Assembly (NCBI RefSeq): GCF_000264905.1
Contig: NW_006763137.1
Span: forward strand, 1,056,719 to 1,120,718
Origin: Stereum hirsutum FP-91666 SS1
Taxonomy: Eukaryota; Basidiomycota; Agaricomycetes; Russulales; Stereaceae
Length of the DNA stretch: 64,000 bases
Direction: 5' to 3'
Both the position numbers and the translations under genes were made by a program. Below the pieces are notes generated by a model. The model did no database searches. It had not been told where the DNA came from and saw only the letters and a program-made list of their open reading frames with translations. Shown piece after piece: positions 48,411 through 60,107 of this stretch (positions are counted from its first letter, which is position 1; every line of letters begins with the position of its first letter).

Positions 48411-50472
48411 TCAATCACTATACCTCGTCTCGTCGCGATAAGCTTCGCCAGGATGGCTCCCTCCTCCCACGCTCGACCCGTTATCCTCCTTAAACCTCAC
48501 CGGTGCATAAATCGGTGCATTCCGTGCTGGGCCAACCGACGCCCCCCTCCTGATGCACACCGATATTCCTATCGCGCAGAGAACGATGCCGACCAATAAG
48601 TTTCCGGCGAGGAGGCCAACGATAGCTGGTCCGTAGGTGTTCAGCTTGTCGGTTACGGAAGCGCTGTCCGAGTCATCGCCTGAGGTTACCGCGTTCTGAA
48701 CTGCCTTGTCATTCGACGTGGACGAGGACTTCGTTGGGGACGAGGCTTTCGCAGAGGTGGAAGTGGTGGTAGGCTCGTTATCTTCCTTCACCCATCCTTT
48801 GATCTCTTCGAGGGTGGCTAATGGTGGAGACTGGGCAAGAGCAGCTGAACGACTAGTCTTGAAGTCCGAGAGTGCGTCCGATGGATCTGTAAGCGCTAGC
48901 AGTTGGGCATAGGCGTTCGCGACCTGGTCTCCTTCCTCGCCTGTGAAGTCTCCGTAGTCGAACAGAGAGTATGCGTTTCGTAGGAACGAATCTCCGAGGA
49001 GCATGTCTTGGTCACTGTCGGAGCCCAGGGTGCCGAAGGTGGAACTGCAGTATGTGACGTCCTCATTATCATCGTTTGTCCCGTTATTGAGCTGCGTCAA
49101 GTCGAGCGGATGTATGGGGATCTCTTTGCCACTGTTCACGATACGTAGTTAGCAGTGAATGCATGAAGGAAATCGACTAAAACTCGACAAGAAGAAGAAG
49201 TGCTTACCCGAATACGAATCGAACGTCAGCAGTAGCGTTACACGGCACAATCCAGCCATCAAGCTCATCATCGTAGAGCGCGTTCGGCATCACGCTGTAC
49301 ATCGCCGTCTGCACATACTTTGGCACTCCTGCTGCGGAAGTCCCCGTATCCAGCACCACAATGGCCTTGCCCTTGTCCACCCCACCTATACCCGACTTCA
49401 ACGACACCTTCTTCCCATTCACCGTCATTGAATCCAACGTGACCGCCCAAGACGTGCCCGCGTCAGTCACCTGTATCCTTTCCAACTTCGTCGTATTGAG
49501 AATATCTTCATATCCTTCGATGACTTCCGATATGGTGAAGGCTCCTTCTGATTGATCGTCCAAATCTCCAGAGCGATCAAGGGCTACGGTGATAAAGTTG
49601 GGAAGAGATTTGTTCTGAGAGAAAATGTTGGCGAGGGGGCTCTGGCCTAGCGTGATATTGTTGTAATCCTTCTCGATGTTGGCAGCGACGGTGGAGGCGT
49701 CATCTGTGCTGAAGCCTAACCCGATGAGTCCGAATACGCCGACGTCGAACATGCTGTCCATGTCTATCGGCTGAACGGAGCATGAGACAAAGCATAAAGT
49801 ATATATGGACGAGAAGCACTCACGTCCGTCGTGTTGATGAATGCTGAGCAAGACCAGGCGATAAATTTGGGCAATTTGATACTTAGAAACGTAAAAACAC
49901 ACCTTGAGATGGGACCGAGTAACTTCCGATGGAGAACTCTGCGAAAGCAATAGGACCCGAAGCTATACACGCCATGGAATTAGATCTGAATGCCCTTGGG
50001 AATGAGAACAAAAATACCTTACCCGAACTTCCGTCAAGGTAGCTGATATTGGCAAAGGACATGGACGGGCTCATTTTTGGAAGAGTATCCTGAGAGTAGA
50101 CCCATAGATCTGAGGATCCAGTATCGATCTGAACGGTATAATCTAACCGCGGAAAGGATGGTGTGAGTTGTTCATAGCTGTGAATCAGAGAGGAATGGAA
50201 ACGCACTCTGGCCGCCGACGTTGACGATCGTCGTGTACTGTGTGGATGGCGTCAACATAGGAGACGTTGAAGAATCAGATAGAACTGACGATGTTGTCCT
50301 GGACATCTCCGAGCGCGGGTTGAGTCTTCGTAGACTTCGAGACCGACGATGCTCCATACTTGATTGGTATCCCAACAGGCGAAGACGCCCGTTTTTGTAC
50401 GGACATAGGAAGATGGAGACCCAGTGACACTGGGGCCAAAGAACACAGGACAGGAATCCAGGAGCCCTTCAT
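48411..50472 (-). CDS. Membrane-anchored pepsin-like aspartic protease A
   Basis: Family A1 protease, secretory pathway. Multi-exon. MKGSWIPVLCSLAPVSLGLH is a signal peptide, followed by a basic propeptide region (VQKRAS). The first catalytic motif is VQIDTGSSDLWVYSQDTLP, the second VVLDTGTSAAGVPKYV; both Asp residues are intact. Other landmarks: GVFGLIGLGFSTDDAS, SLPNFITVALDRSGDLDD, LLGDSFLRNAYSLFDYGDF. After the catalytic domain comes a Ser/Thr-rich stalk, then a transmembrane helix (GPAIVGLLAGNLLVGIVLCA) and a short basic cytosolic tail ending RYSD. This layout resembles membrane-anchored fungal aspartic proteases rather than secreted polyporopepsin. Paralogue of the gene at 58055-60107. 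Confidence 0.92.
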
Positions 50473-50536
50473 CGTAGCGAGAGCGATTGTATGAGAGACG
50501 TGAGGGGTTACGACCTAAAGTTTGGCATCGATGCAG

Positions 50537-50545
50537 ATATATAAA
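50537..50545 (-). promoter_or_regulatory. TATA-like element of protease A
   Basis: An ATATATAAA sequence (near-palindromic) lies about 65 bp upstream of the protease A start codon. Positional inference only. Confidence 0.4.
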
Positions 50546-51489
50546 CCCCCTGGCCTCCCTCTGGCGGGCCCTTGTACTAAGATTGAAAGTTGGTCGTTTA
50601 GCGTGTCTGAACCTCTAGTGCACAAGCGATCGAAATTGATGCTGTGATCATGTACAGCCCGTCGTACATATTGCATTTGATCCTTTCAAAGAGCGCGGAA
50701 GCAGTCAGAGCCCTCGCATGATGTCCCTCGAGCCGCCCATAAGGGGGGAGGCATGGACGGTGATATGATGGAAGCACACCCTCCCAATTGGAAGTCGAGG
50801 AGTACCTGATTTCGAGATGATTTCCCAAAAAAACAAATAGAAAGATAACATATTGTCTACCTACGTACTCGTAGCATCGACCCAGGACATCTTGGGGAGC
50901 CAGTTGGAGCCAAGCATCTTACCACCCAGAGGTAATGTCCTCCTCAGAGGGCATGCGTAACTACACGACGAGCGCGGGTAATAGCAGCAATCCTCCCTCG
51001 ACAACGGGCAATATCACGAACTCAAGGCTGATACATCAGGAAACAAGGCGCCTAAACCAGCGCCCGTTACCGCCTACGACAGCCTACCTCCAACACTAGT
51101 ACTCACAAGATCAAATTGTAAGTGAATCAAACGAAGTGCAACGTCTCATAATAGCTCACATGCCTGCACGTCGAGCAGAAACAGGCGAGGCATTTGGATG
51201 CCTTCCTCACCCTGCACAGCGAGCGCCGAGGGCACATAGCCCTCAAGCGAAGATTTGAACGCCGAACAACGGACAAAGAATTGACACCAGAGATACCACA
51301 TGCTCAAGCACCCCGACCACGATTGATCTGAGCAAATCCCGGAAGCGGCCGATCGCATCATCATCATCGGCGGACGAGAAGGAAGAATGGCAGGGCTATT
51401 CATTGAGGCGGTAGGAAGCTAGGAAGGAGTCCATATGTGAGGACATTTTGGACGTCAGCAGTTGCAGGTTGAGTATACCATGAGCTATG
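50546..51489. other. Duplicated upstream flank of protease A
   Basis: No intact gene. The stretch near 50625-50690 resembles the flank of protease B near 60190-60275 (shared ATCGAAATTGATGCTGT-like and TTGATCCTTTCA blocks), so the duplication covered the promoter as well as the gene. Confidence 0.5.
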
Positions 51490-51990
51490 AGTAGTGAGAG
51501 GTGGTGGTGGTCATGAGCGATGCCAGTGCTGATGCAGTTCGATAAATGAGTATACTTAGGCGACAGTTGGGCGACAGGGCGGTGTAGTAGTAAAAGGGCA
51601 CGTAGATGTCGGTTCGTGCAGATCGCATGTCATCAGAACTGGATCCGTCTGAACCTTACCTTACCAGAGATTTGCGTTTGCCGCCGTTCTCGGAAATCTT
51701 TGAAAAAAGCAATGTAGAAAAGTCGGTCAGATTGGGCACGCCGGTCCGTCATCGGCACGGGGAGTGTCAGGAAACTGACTGACCTCGACACTTTGAACGT
51801 CCTATCTTCAACACCAAGGTCTGCCTGTGGGAGACTACCGACCTCAAATAAACCTTCCACTCACCCGTCAACTCACAGTGAAGCCGCAGAAGAGGAACAT
51901 CGTTGACGGCCCCAGCGATGACCGTTTCCAAGTCAAGAGATTCTTCCAAAGGCAGAGTAAGTAATAGAGGTACATATAGACGAGATTTCA
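51490..51990 (-). pseudogene. Decayed duplicate of the TIM44 3' end
   Basis: Around 51836-51877 the sequence ACCGACCTCAAATAAACC, then TTCCACTCACCCGTCAACTC, matches the intact TIM44 penultimate-exon edge at about 61366-61403. On the minus strand it would read TGEWKV, compared with TGGWKV in TIM44. A TGG-rich stretch at 51491-51540 resembles the TIM44 3' flank near 61100-61140. The frame is otherwise broken and no upstream TIM44 exons follow. Confidence 0.55.
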
Positions 51991-52056
51991 ACCGGGCAAG
52001 CGAGGAAAGGTCAAGACGGCCTTCGGGTGTGCTCGGAGACCAATCCGGGCGCGCGA

Positions 52057-52100
52057 GGATTTGGCGCCCGTTCTACATTCAGTGGCGCAAGCGCGTAAGG
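52057..52100 (+). repeat. Short dispersed repeat, copy 2
   Basis: TTTGGCGCCCGTTCTACATT followed by CAGTGGCGCAAGCGCGTAAGG; roughly 40 of 47 positions match the copy at 48134-48177. Confidence 0.6.
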
Positions 52101-52443
52101 TCGGTACTTGTCAAGCATTCGTTCTGATACATGACCCAACAAGAAATGTTTATTATACAGACAAAGCGGATACCCAAGAAACGTGCAGAGCTTTTTCAGA
52201 AGCAAAAATCACGATTATGATGAACGAAGATGTGATGTGAGCGCATGCGCGTCGGCGCGACTCACGGTGATTGGGAGCCTGAGTTGTAGTACAGTCAAGG
52301 TCAGAGTCATATGGAGATACAGTCGATCACAGTGGACACAGACAAGTCCACATGACGGTACCGCACTGAGCTAGATTAGGCATAACAAGCAAGCGTACTG
52401 AGTGACGAAACCACTGAATGACTCCACCCGTTACGCACCTTCA

Positions 52444-55400
52444 CTAGAAGAAGGCTGTGAACACTTCAACGCTCACACTGACAACATAGTTCTTCCAGCC
52501 AGAATAAAGGGCCTTCGGAATTACAGACAATACGCTCCCGCTGGAGACACTGTTGAACCATTGAAGAGAATCAGGTGAACGGTCTTTGTACGACCAAATG
52601 TTGGTATGAGTGCGAGTTGTGGATGATCCCGCAATATTGACTTGAATACGTCTCCGAGGGAGGCTGATGGTACCTGTGTCGACCCCGGCGTCGAACCATG
52701 TGTAGCTGCCGTGATATGTTCCTTGCAGTTCTTCATAAAAGCTCATCCAACCTAGAAAGAACCATTGGTGGAATGTATTCATACCATACGTCAAACGGAA
52801 TGCATAAGAATAAGCATATGAGAGGGCTAAACGTACCTTGATCATGAGACATGGTCTTAAATCTGACTTCGCGAAGCGGGTAATCCTGTTGACCCACGAT
52901 AGGCAGTGAGAGGTAGGGCTCGTCCTCGCTGACCTCGGTTACTTCTACTAAATCATTCCGTTCTTCGTGTAAACAGACCCAACACTCGGCAATATCGAAG
53001 ATAGCACGGATCAAGTGTTTGGGAAGACGTCGAAGGGAGCGAGCAATGTCGAGAATGTCTCCCGGAGAATAGTACGTCCTCCGATTGGCAGAGTGGGTTC
53101 GGCTTGCGGAGTACACGTCTGTGTACCATGGCTCGTCTTTCGCCCAGGATATTTCTTCGTCCGAAATGAATCCTGCCTCATCGGCCCGCGCTTGATTATC
53201 AAGCAGGTACTGAACAATAATGATGGACTGGCTCCTGACAGCCTGGGACAGCGGTGTTGTGCCATTGAATGATGGTGTGTTGACATTGGCACCAGCTTCA
53301 ACCAATGTGCGAACACAGTCCGGACTTGCAGGAATACTGCATGCATAATGAAGTGGGGTACCACCATTCCATGCTCTGATATTGACATTTGCACCGCGTG
53401 AAATCATTACGAGGATAGTATCGGGGCGATTGGCACGAACGGCAGAGTGAAGGGCTGTATGTTCCGCAACGAAAGACGGCTCATTCTTCAGGTCTATGCT
53501 GCGAAGTAGCATTTCAGCGGCATGGAATTGGTTGAACCGTAGGGCTACGGTGACAGGAGGATATGTCGGGGGCAGCTGGTAATGTGGGCGTACAACATCG
53601 ACGAGATGTATGCTAGGGGCGTAATCGGTGATTTCAGCACCCATACTCATCAACGCTTCGATGGCTTCCAGGTTCCCGTATTGTGCTGCGACCATGAGAG
53701 GTTTGCCCAACTGATGTAGCTCCTGGCGAAGTAGTTCAGGATTTCGCCGAAGAAGTTGGGTGATAACGAAGTGTGATCCATATGCGAGTGGCCATGTGAA
53801 GGGCGAAGAGATTTCTCTGTCACGGTCGATGACCAAGTAATCAAAGTGCGCTCGAGCAATGCGCTGACAGAGGTGGAGTCGAGTGGAGAATGTCGGATGA
53901 AACAAAAACTTGTCAAGAAGAAGGATGAGTTCACGTCCAGGAGTGTCATCCTCGCAGGCCGCCACGTAGAGATGCCAGCTGAACGCTGCGTACGAAAGAA
54001 AAGGACGTCCGGGGAGGTCATAGTCGTTATCCGAGTCGTTATCCCAGCGGTTATCCCAGTCGACGTCGTCATCCGAGTCGTCTATCCCTTTTACACCATG
54101 CCCTGCCCCGCCCTCGTCGTCTTCCTCTTCCCTTATATCCCCATTACCAACATCTCCATATTGAACTTTCCGATGGCGTACCAGCTGCCCTCCCCCTCCC
54201 GTGGTGTGACTGTGATTGCCTTCATCGCTGTCCGTTTCGCTAGAGTCGACCTCTTCGGTCCAGATTATCCGTCGATCATCGCTACTATCGTCATCATCCC
54301 AATCTTCATTACCAATCTCGCACGCTCCACTGTCGTCAGGGAATTCATCGACGTCCAGAGGCTGCTCGAGCGAGCGATGCAGAAGGTAGGTGAAAACCGC
54401 CAGCCCTTGTTGTTTCTGTAAAGTGGATAGTGACCCAAAGAAATAGTCCCTCAATGTCGTATGCTCCAGATGATGGGAGAGCAAAAATTCCTACAGATAA
54501 TCGAGTGAATCAATAAGCATGTGGCCTTCGAGAGCAATCATGAACCATCCCAACCTGAACGGTAGAGTGTGAAAGACTCAATGTGTCCCACCGATCGTGG
54601 CTGACAAGACTAGAACAGATCCGGAGTATTACCCTACGACTCAGGAAAGAGAGCTCCTGGTTCGGCTCGTCTCTGCCTACTTCAATCTTGATAGCTTCCT
54701 CGACCTCAGTGAGGGTGAGGGGACGGTGTGCGCCTATGATCCACCCCAGAACTCGCTGAGCCACCACACGAGACTCCTTCCTTTTGTCGTTGATGATTCG
54801 CTCCAGTATCCGCTCGTAGGTTTCGTGAAGGCCTTTGGGGAGGGATCCGAGAGCCATGAGCAGATCCGAGAGCCTGCTCAGAGTGTTCATGTAATCGAGC
54901 TGGCATTCCACCCATCTGAACCTGGTAAACTCGCACATAAGTTGTGTTTAATCTTATGAAAGATTATGGAACTCACATTCCCTGTGATTTCGATAGAAGG
55001 GTATCGCGTATTTGCTTTTTACGCCGTTTGCTCAAATCGGCAAGGTTGGCCCTATTACTAATTTCGGTCACAATATGCTTCCTGATATCGTCCTGGATAA
55101 CACGTATTTCTTCGTTCAGGGAGATAGAAGTGACCGATGATAGGTGGAAGCGAATGTCTTCTTCTTTCCGGCTGGACACAAATACGGAAATATTATCCTC
55201 TGTCGCAAGCTTCGGGACATGCTGCAAGATCTTGTGTCTCTCCTCAGGATTGCATTCGTCGAGAGCATCAATCACCACTAGTATTCGAGGCATGGACGTG
55301 GAATTCGCTGCCCTTCGTATCAGCTCTCGCAAAGCAGGAATCGTGGACGGAGGTGATATCCCGTCGTGGCACATTTCCGAGAGTTCGTTGAAGAGGCCTT

Positions 55401-56666
55401 CAGATGCCTTTGCAATGGTTCGAATGAGCTGAGCGAAGACAGTGCGGAAGACGGCGACGGGATCGGTGCTTCTACTGTCACGGAAGTCAAAATAAGCATA
55501 TGCAACGAGTTCGTCGTTGCCACCGGACTGTTTGAGATGGTCGACGGCGGTAGACCTGGTAAGACATTAATTTTGATATAAGGTGGGAAAAGTAAAATTA
55601 AGCATCATAGAAACGTACGTTAACACTGTCTTTCCACTCCCGGCTGAATCGTGAGGAAATTGAAATCGTCAGACCACCTTTCCCGTTAATATTACTATGT
55701 ATTACTGACGGATTCCGTGAAGCCACAAGACCGAGCTGGGTGAATTTCTCCAATGTGTGAACCTTGCGTCCTCCAGAAACCAGCGGCACGTGTCCGTATG
55801 TCTCTGTGCTAATGTAGTCTGAAGCTTAGTAGCGAAGTCCAGGGGATACAGCCAGTTGATTATGGCGCCAATATTCTGGTCAATGGCCTCCTTTGCTTGA
55901 TTCGCGGCGAAGACTGTGGTGGCATGTTATATCCTCAGCAGTTCCATATTATCGGATGAAGGCTCACTGGCAAGGTTGTTTTCTAACAGTTCGCGTATCG
56001 CCACTGTGTTCCTATGGGTGACTGTTTCAAATTCAAGGATACATAGAGTCAGCACCAGAAGTTTCGTTGTATACGGACCGTATACATAAGAGGAAGGCGA
56101 CTTACGGTTGAACTCCTCTAAGGCTCCGTGTACTTTATCGTGTAGTGCTTGAAGGCTTACTCTTTGGAGCACGTTTCCGAATGCTTGACGCTCGCTATGG
56201 AAGAATGATAATGTATGTTACCACAGAGAATCCTCTAGAATATACTAGGAGTGACATACCTGAGGTCAAGGTTCAAAGCCAACACTAGGATGAGCTTTTG
56301 CTTTTCCAGCTTGTCCACAAGCTTGTTTACGTCTGCAGTAGAGAACGGCCATTGTAGTCTGCCTCTAAGTGTCTTCGTCTTCTGTATGGTTTCGTAGACA
56401 GGTTGCAGCCAGGCCTCGCACTGTGATAAGGCATTCTGCATGGTCTGAACGGTACCAGAGGAGACAGGTTCAGGCATATCCTCGCAGCGCTCTACCCATA
56501 GCTTCGTGGTATTGATAAGAGGAGTCCACGCTTCGAGACTCTCCTTCAAACGAATCGAGTCCCTCTCTGCACCAGCAACATCCAAGCAGTACTTGATAAT
56601 TGGGGTGATCAACTGCGGCAAACTCACAAGAGCGGCGATATTCGCTGCGTTCCCAACATTGTCCAT
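52444..56666 (-). CDS. NLR-type STAND protein: HeLo-like N-domain, NACHT, ankyrin repeats
   Basis: Predicted intracellular receptor of the fungal NLR class that controls regulated cell death or non-self response. Start at MDNVGNAANIAALVSLPQLI (56666); an in-frame Met at 56870 would add a hydrophobic leader. The N-terminal helical domain (KYCLDVAGAERDSIRL, LQWPFSTADVNKLVDKLEKQ) resembles the HeLo-like/STAND N-domain. The NACHT has Walker A HGIPGSGKTVLT (assembled across a GTCAGT intron, 55694-55642), FDFRDSRS, and Walker B RILVVIDALDEC. A winged-helix-like part precedes a very acidic insert (DWDDDDSSDDRR). Ankyrin repeats follow (GTPLHYACSIPASPDCVRTL, EAGANVNTPSFNGTTPLSQA). The last 110 aa form a separate Trp/Tyr-rich domain (GTYHGSYTWFDAG ... 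KALYSGWKNYV). Flanked by duplicated proteases. Confidence 0.88.
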
Positions 56667-57463
56667 GACGGGTAGAGGAGGAGGGGATGAAGACGACTGG
56701 GGCTGAGGGCTGAGTGCGAAGACGCCAGAGATAAGTGTGGTAAATATACCCAAGATGACACGCGTAAGCCTTGCAGCTTTGCAGGTTCTCAGATCCCGCA
56801 TTTGGTCATGACATGTTCCCTGCATAGAAAGCAGCGGGTTTATATCCATATAAGACTCTTTGTCAACCATGAGGCCATGATCGAAATAAATCCGACCAAA
56901 CAGGATACATAGATGTTTTTGCAGGACCTGGGTTTAGAGACCTCTGGTATGCGTGCAAAGAAGCGTTTACATTGGAATGGCGTTTGGTGGCCGTAGATCA
57001 AGCATCGCGAAATGGTCAATTTCGTCAATGAGCCAGAACTGGTATATAACCCGGCGTCTCTTTCTTTGATGCCCAGCACATATGTTACGCGCATCAAGCA
57101 TTGGCACATTGTCGCAAAGCTCACGCACTGTGCATATCGAAGATACCTGGTACAAAATAGAAGTCTGCAGTCCTCTCGCGGAGTAAATATGAGCAGAACG
57201 AAGTAACGAGCGACTCGTACCTGTCAATGTCTCTGAAGCACTGATGCAATATTCTTCACAGCAGGACGTGACGGGCTTGGACTTGTAAGCAATACCAAAA
57301 CCGCCTCATCCTGCTGATAAACCGTCTCAAGTCACGAGATTCGCGCTGCGTCGAACGTCCGGGTGGCGCATTCTGAGTGTACGCATGCATTGGGAGGAAG
57401 ATGATCGAGTGGTCAACGACTTTCCAACCATAAAATACGGGGATAGCCGGAGAGCCCAGGGGC
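56667..57463. other. NLR upstream region
   Basis: Probable promoter or 5' UTR of the NLR. A Met in frame at 56870 leaves open a longer N-terminus. The other frames here have no support. Confidence 0.45.
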
Positions 57464-57491
57464 ATGGCGCTCTTCTACGTTGTGGCGCCGG
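57464..57491 (+). repeat. Short dispersed repeat, copy 3 (interrupted)
   Basis: CATGGCGCTCTTCTACGTTG followed by TGGCGCCGG resembles copies at 48134 and 52057. The hAT-like element is inserted directly at its end. Confidence 0.5.
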
Positions 57492-57790
57492 CAGTGTTGG
57501 CACTTGACCGTGCCAGACCCGGGGTCAGGCTGACGGGTCAAGAGGCCGAGCCGGGTCAGGTCAAGGTTTTCTTGACCCCCTGCAGCCTACCTTTTATGGT
57601 GGCCGGCAGCGTCGGCTCTGGACCAAATGCTGGCACATTCTGGAAAATGCCTTATTTTGGTATATTTCGGGGCCACATCACCAAGTGGCGCCGCAGACTT
57701 GACTGGGTCTGACCTGGTCTGACCCCGCCGGGTCGGGTCGCTCGGCTGACCTGACCCCGACCACTGGTCAAAGGTCGAGTGACAACACTG
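57492..57790. mobile_element. hAT-like non-autonomous element, 299 bp
   Basis: Starts CAGTGTTGGCACTTGACC and ends with the inverted match GGTCGAGTGACAACACTG. The arms carry many GGTCAGG, GACCTGACC and CGGGTC units in opposite orientation. Flanks are GTGGCGCCGG (57482-57491) and GTGGCGCGGG (57791-57800), a 10-bp direct repeat with one mismatch. The CAGTG terminus and subterminal repeats are typical of hAT elements, though those usually make 8-bp duplications. No transposase. Confidence 0.7.
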
Positions 57791-57800
57791 GTGGCGCGGG

Positions 57801-58054
57801 CACGGGGGCCCTCATGTATGCACAGATCATCAAGTTGGAACGAACGAGCTGGTGTAAAAACCCAATCGATCCACACGGGATATATAGAGATGTTGCACAA
57901 GCGGCCAGATAATGATAATACGACGCAAACACAGGTACGGCAACCAACATTGTAGAGTCGCGATTTCCTCCCCACCGCAGTTCCAACATTCCCACCCGGA
58001 GTCACATACAAAGCTAATCTGCAGTAATAAACTAAAATGATCGAAAGCCATGAA
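57801..58054. other. 3' flank of protease B
   Basis: Non-coding. Short similarity (GGCAACCAACATT near 57941; GGCAACCAATATT near 48340) shows the 3' flanks of proteases A and B are also homologous. Confidence 0.45.
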
Positions 58055-60107
58055 TCAATCGCCATACCTGGCCTCATCCCGGTACGCCTCGCCAGGATGA
58101 CTCCTCTCACTCAAGCTCGACCCATTATCCTCCTTGAACCTCACAGGGGCATTGATCGGTGCACTCCTGCTCGCGGAACCCACCGACGCACCCCGTCTGA
58201 TACACACCGATATTCCTATCGCACACAGAATGATTCCAACCAGTAAGTTGGCAGAGAGGAGACCAATGATGGCTGGTCCGTATGCGTTAAATTTGTCGAC
58301 GACGGAAGCGCTATCTTGAAGATCGCCCGTTTCCACCGCGTTCTCGACTGCTTTTCCATTGTATGTGGATGTAGATTTTGAAGAGGTGGATGTAGTGGTA
58401 GGATTGTTATCTTGCTGCACCTGTCCTTGAATCTCTTCGAAAGTGGCTTCCGGTGGAGACTGGGCAAGCGCCGCCGAACGACTGCGGTTGAAGTCCGCGA
58501 GTGCGTTCTTCGGATCCGTAAGAGCTAACACCTGTGCATACGCGTTCGCGACCTGGTCACCTTTCTCGCCCGTGAAATCTCCGTAGTCGAATAAAGAATA
58601 TACGTTTCGCAGGAACACGTCTCCGAGGAGCATGTCTTGGTCACTGTCGGAGCCCAAAGTGCCGAAGCTGGATGTACAGAATGTGATTGTCGAGCCATCG
58701 TCGTCCGTACCGTTTTTGAGCAGCGTTAAATCGAGAGGATGGAGCGGAATTTCCTGGCCACTATATACAGCACAAAGTCATTAGCGACTCAACGAACAAA
58801 AACTTCAACATTGAAAGGCTTACCCGAACACGAATCGCACATCCGCAGTGGCATTACATGGCACAACCCAGCTTTCGAGCGCAGAATCGTACAGCGCGTT
58901 CGGCATCCCACTGTACATGGCATCCATAACGTACTTGGGCACTCCAGCCCCAGTGGTCCCAGTATCCAGTACAGCGACAGCCTTGCCGCTATCCACGCCT
59001 TGGACGACCGATTTCAACGGCACCTGCTCCCCATTGACCGTCATACTATCCAACACGACCGCCCAGGACGTGAATGCACCCGGCACCTGTATACGCTCCA
59101 ATTTCGTCGTCTCGAGTATATTTTTGTAGCCATCGATGACCTCGGAGATGGTGAACGCACCATCTGACACGTCTTCGAGATCCCCGGATCGGCCGAGGGA
59201 GACGGTGATGAAATTGGGAAGGGATGTGTTTTGAGAGAAGATGTTGGCGAGGGGACTTTGTCCCATGGTGATATTGTGGTATTCCTTTTCGATGCTGGCC
59301 TCGACTCTGGACGCGTCATCCGTGCTGAAGCTTATCCCGAGGAGCCCAAATACACCGAGGTCGAACAGGTCGTCCATTTTGATTGGCTAGATGGAAAATC
59401 GGTAAGTTGGAGTTTCAGACGGTGATGAATAGGAGTGCCCACGTTGGTCGTGTTGATGAAGGCTAGAGAAATCAAAATTGTAAATAGAGACCATCCGATA
59501 CAGTAGAACACAAAAACTTGCCTTGGGACTCGACAGAGTAACTGCCTATAGAGAACTCCGCAAAAGCAACAGGGCCCGAGGCTGTATATACCCCAGTCAA
59601 TCTAGACATCAGCGGCTCCCCTATATTCATGAGTAGTAGTTGATAGGGGAGCGTACCCGAACTCCCGTCAACGTAAGAAACATCAGCATACGCCTTGGAA
59701 GGCGTCATTATCGGAAGAGTATCCTGCGAGAATACCCATAAATCCGATGACCCTGTATCTATCTGGACGGTATAATCTGCAACAATAACTCGTGTGAGCC
59801 CATCATGGTGATCTACTAGGGAAATCATTGAATTCACCTTGACCGCCTACAGTGACGACTGTCGTGTACTGAACGCATACCGTCAGCGCCCGAGGAATAT
59901 GAGACTTGACGAGGAAAGGCCTACTATGATATTTTGGACGTCTTCAAGTTCTGGCTGACTCGTTGTGGACTTCGATACCGACGCAGATCCATACTTGACA
60001 GGGATTCCCACTGACGAAGGGGCGCGTTTCTGTACGGACACAGGAAGGTGAAGACCCAGGACTATTTCGGCCAAGGAGCACACGACAGGAATCCAAGATG
60101 CTTTCAT
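58055..60107 (-). CDS. Membrane-anchored pepsin-like aspartic protease B
   Basis: Paralogue of protease A with the same exon layout. Signal peptide MKASWIPVVCSLAEIVLGLH, pro-region with VQKRAPSS, catalytic motifs VQIDTGSSDLWVFSQDTLP and VAVLDTGTTGAGVPKYV (both Asp intact; Thr replaces Ser in the second motif), then GVFGLLGISFSTDDAS, ITVSLGRSGDLEDVSDGAFT and LLGDVFLRNVYSLFDYGDF. The stalk is shorter than in A. The transmembrane helix is GPAIIGLLSANLLVGIILCA, with a cytosolic tail ending RYGD. Upstream and downstream flanks also resemble those of A, showing segmental duplication. Substrate and cellular site (wall or vacuole-type membrane) cannot be inferred. Confidence 0.92.

Noticed and set aside
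56667..56870. N-terminal extension of the NLR with a hydrophobic segment
   Set aside because: Open and in frame, but the HeLo-like domain begins at the internal Met as in relatives; kept only as an alternative start.
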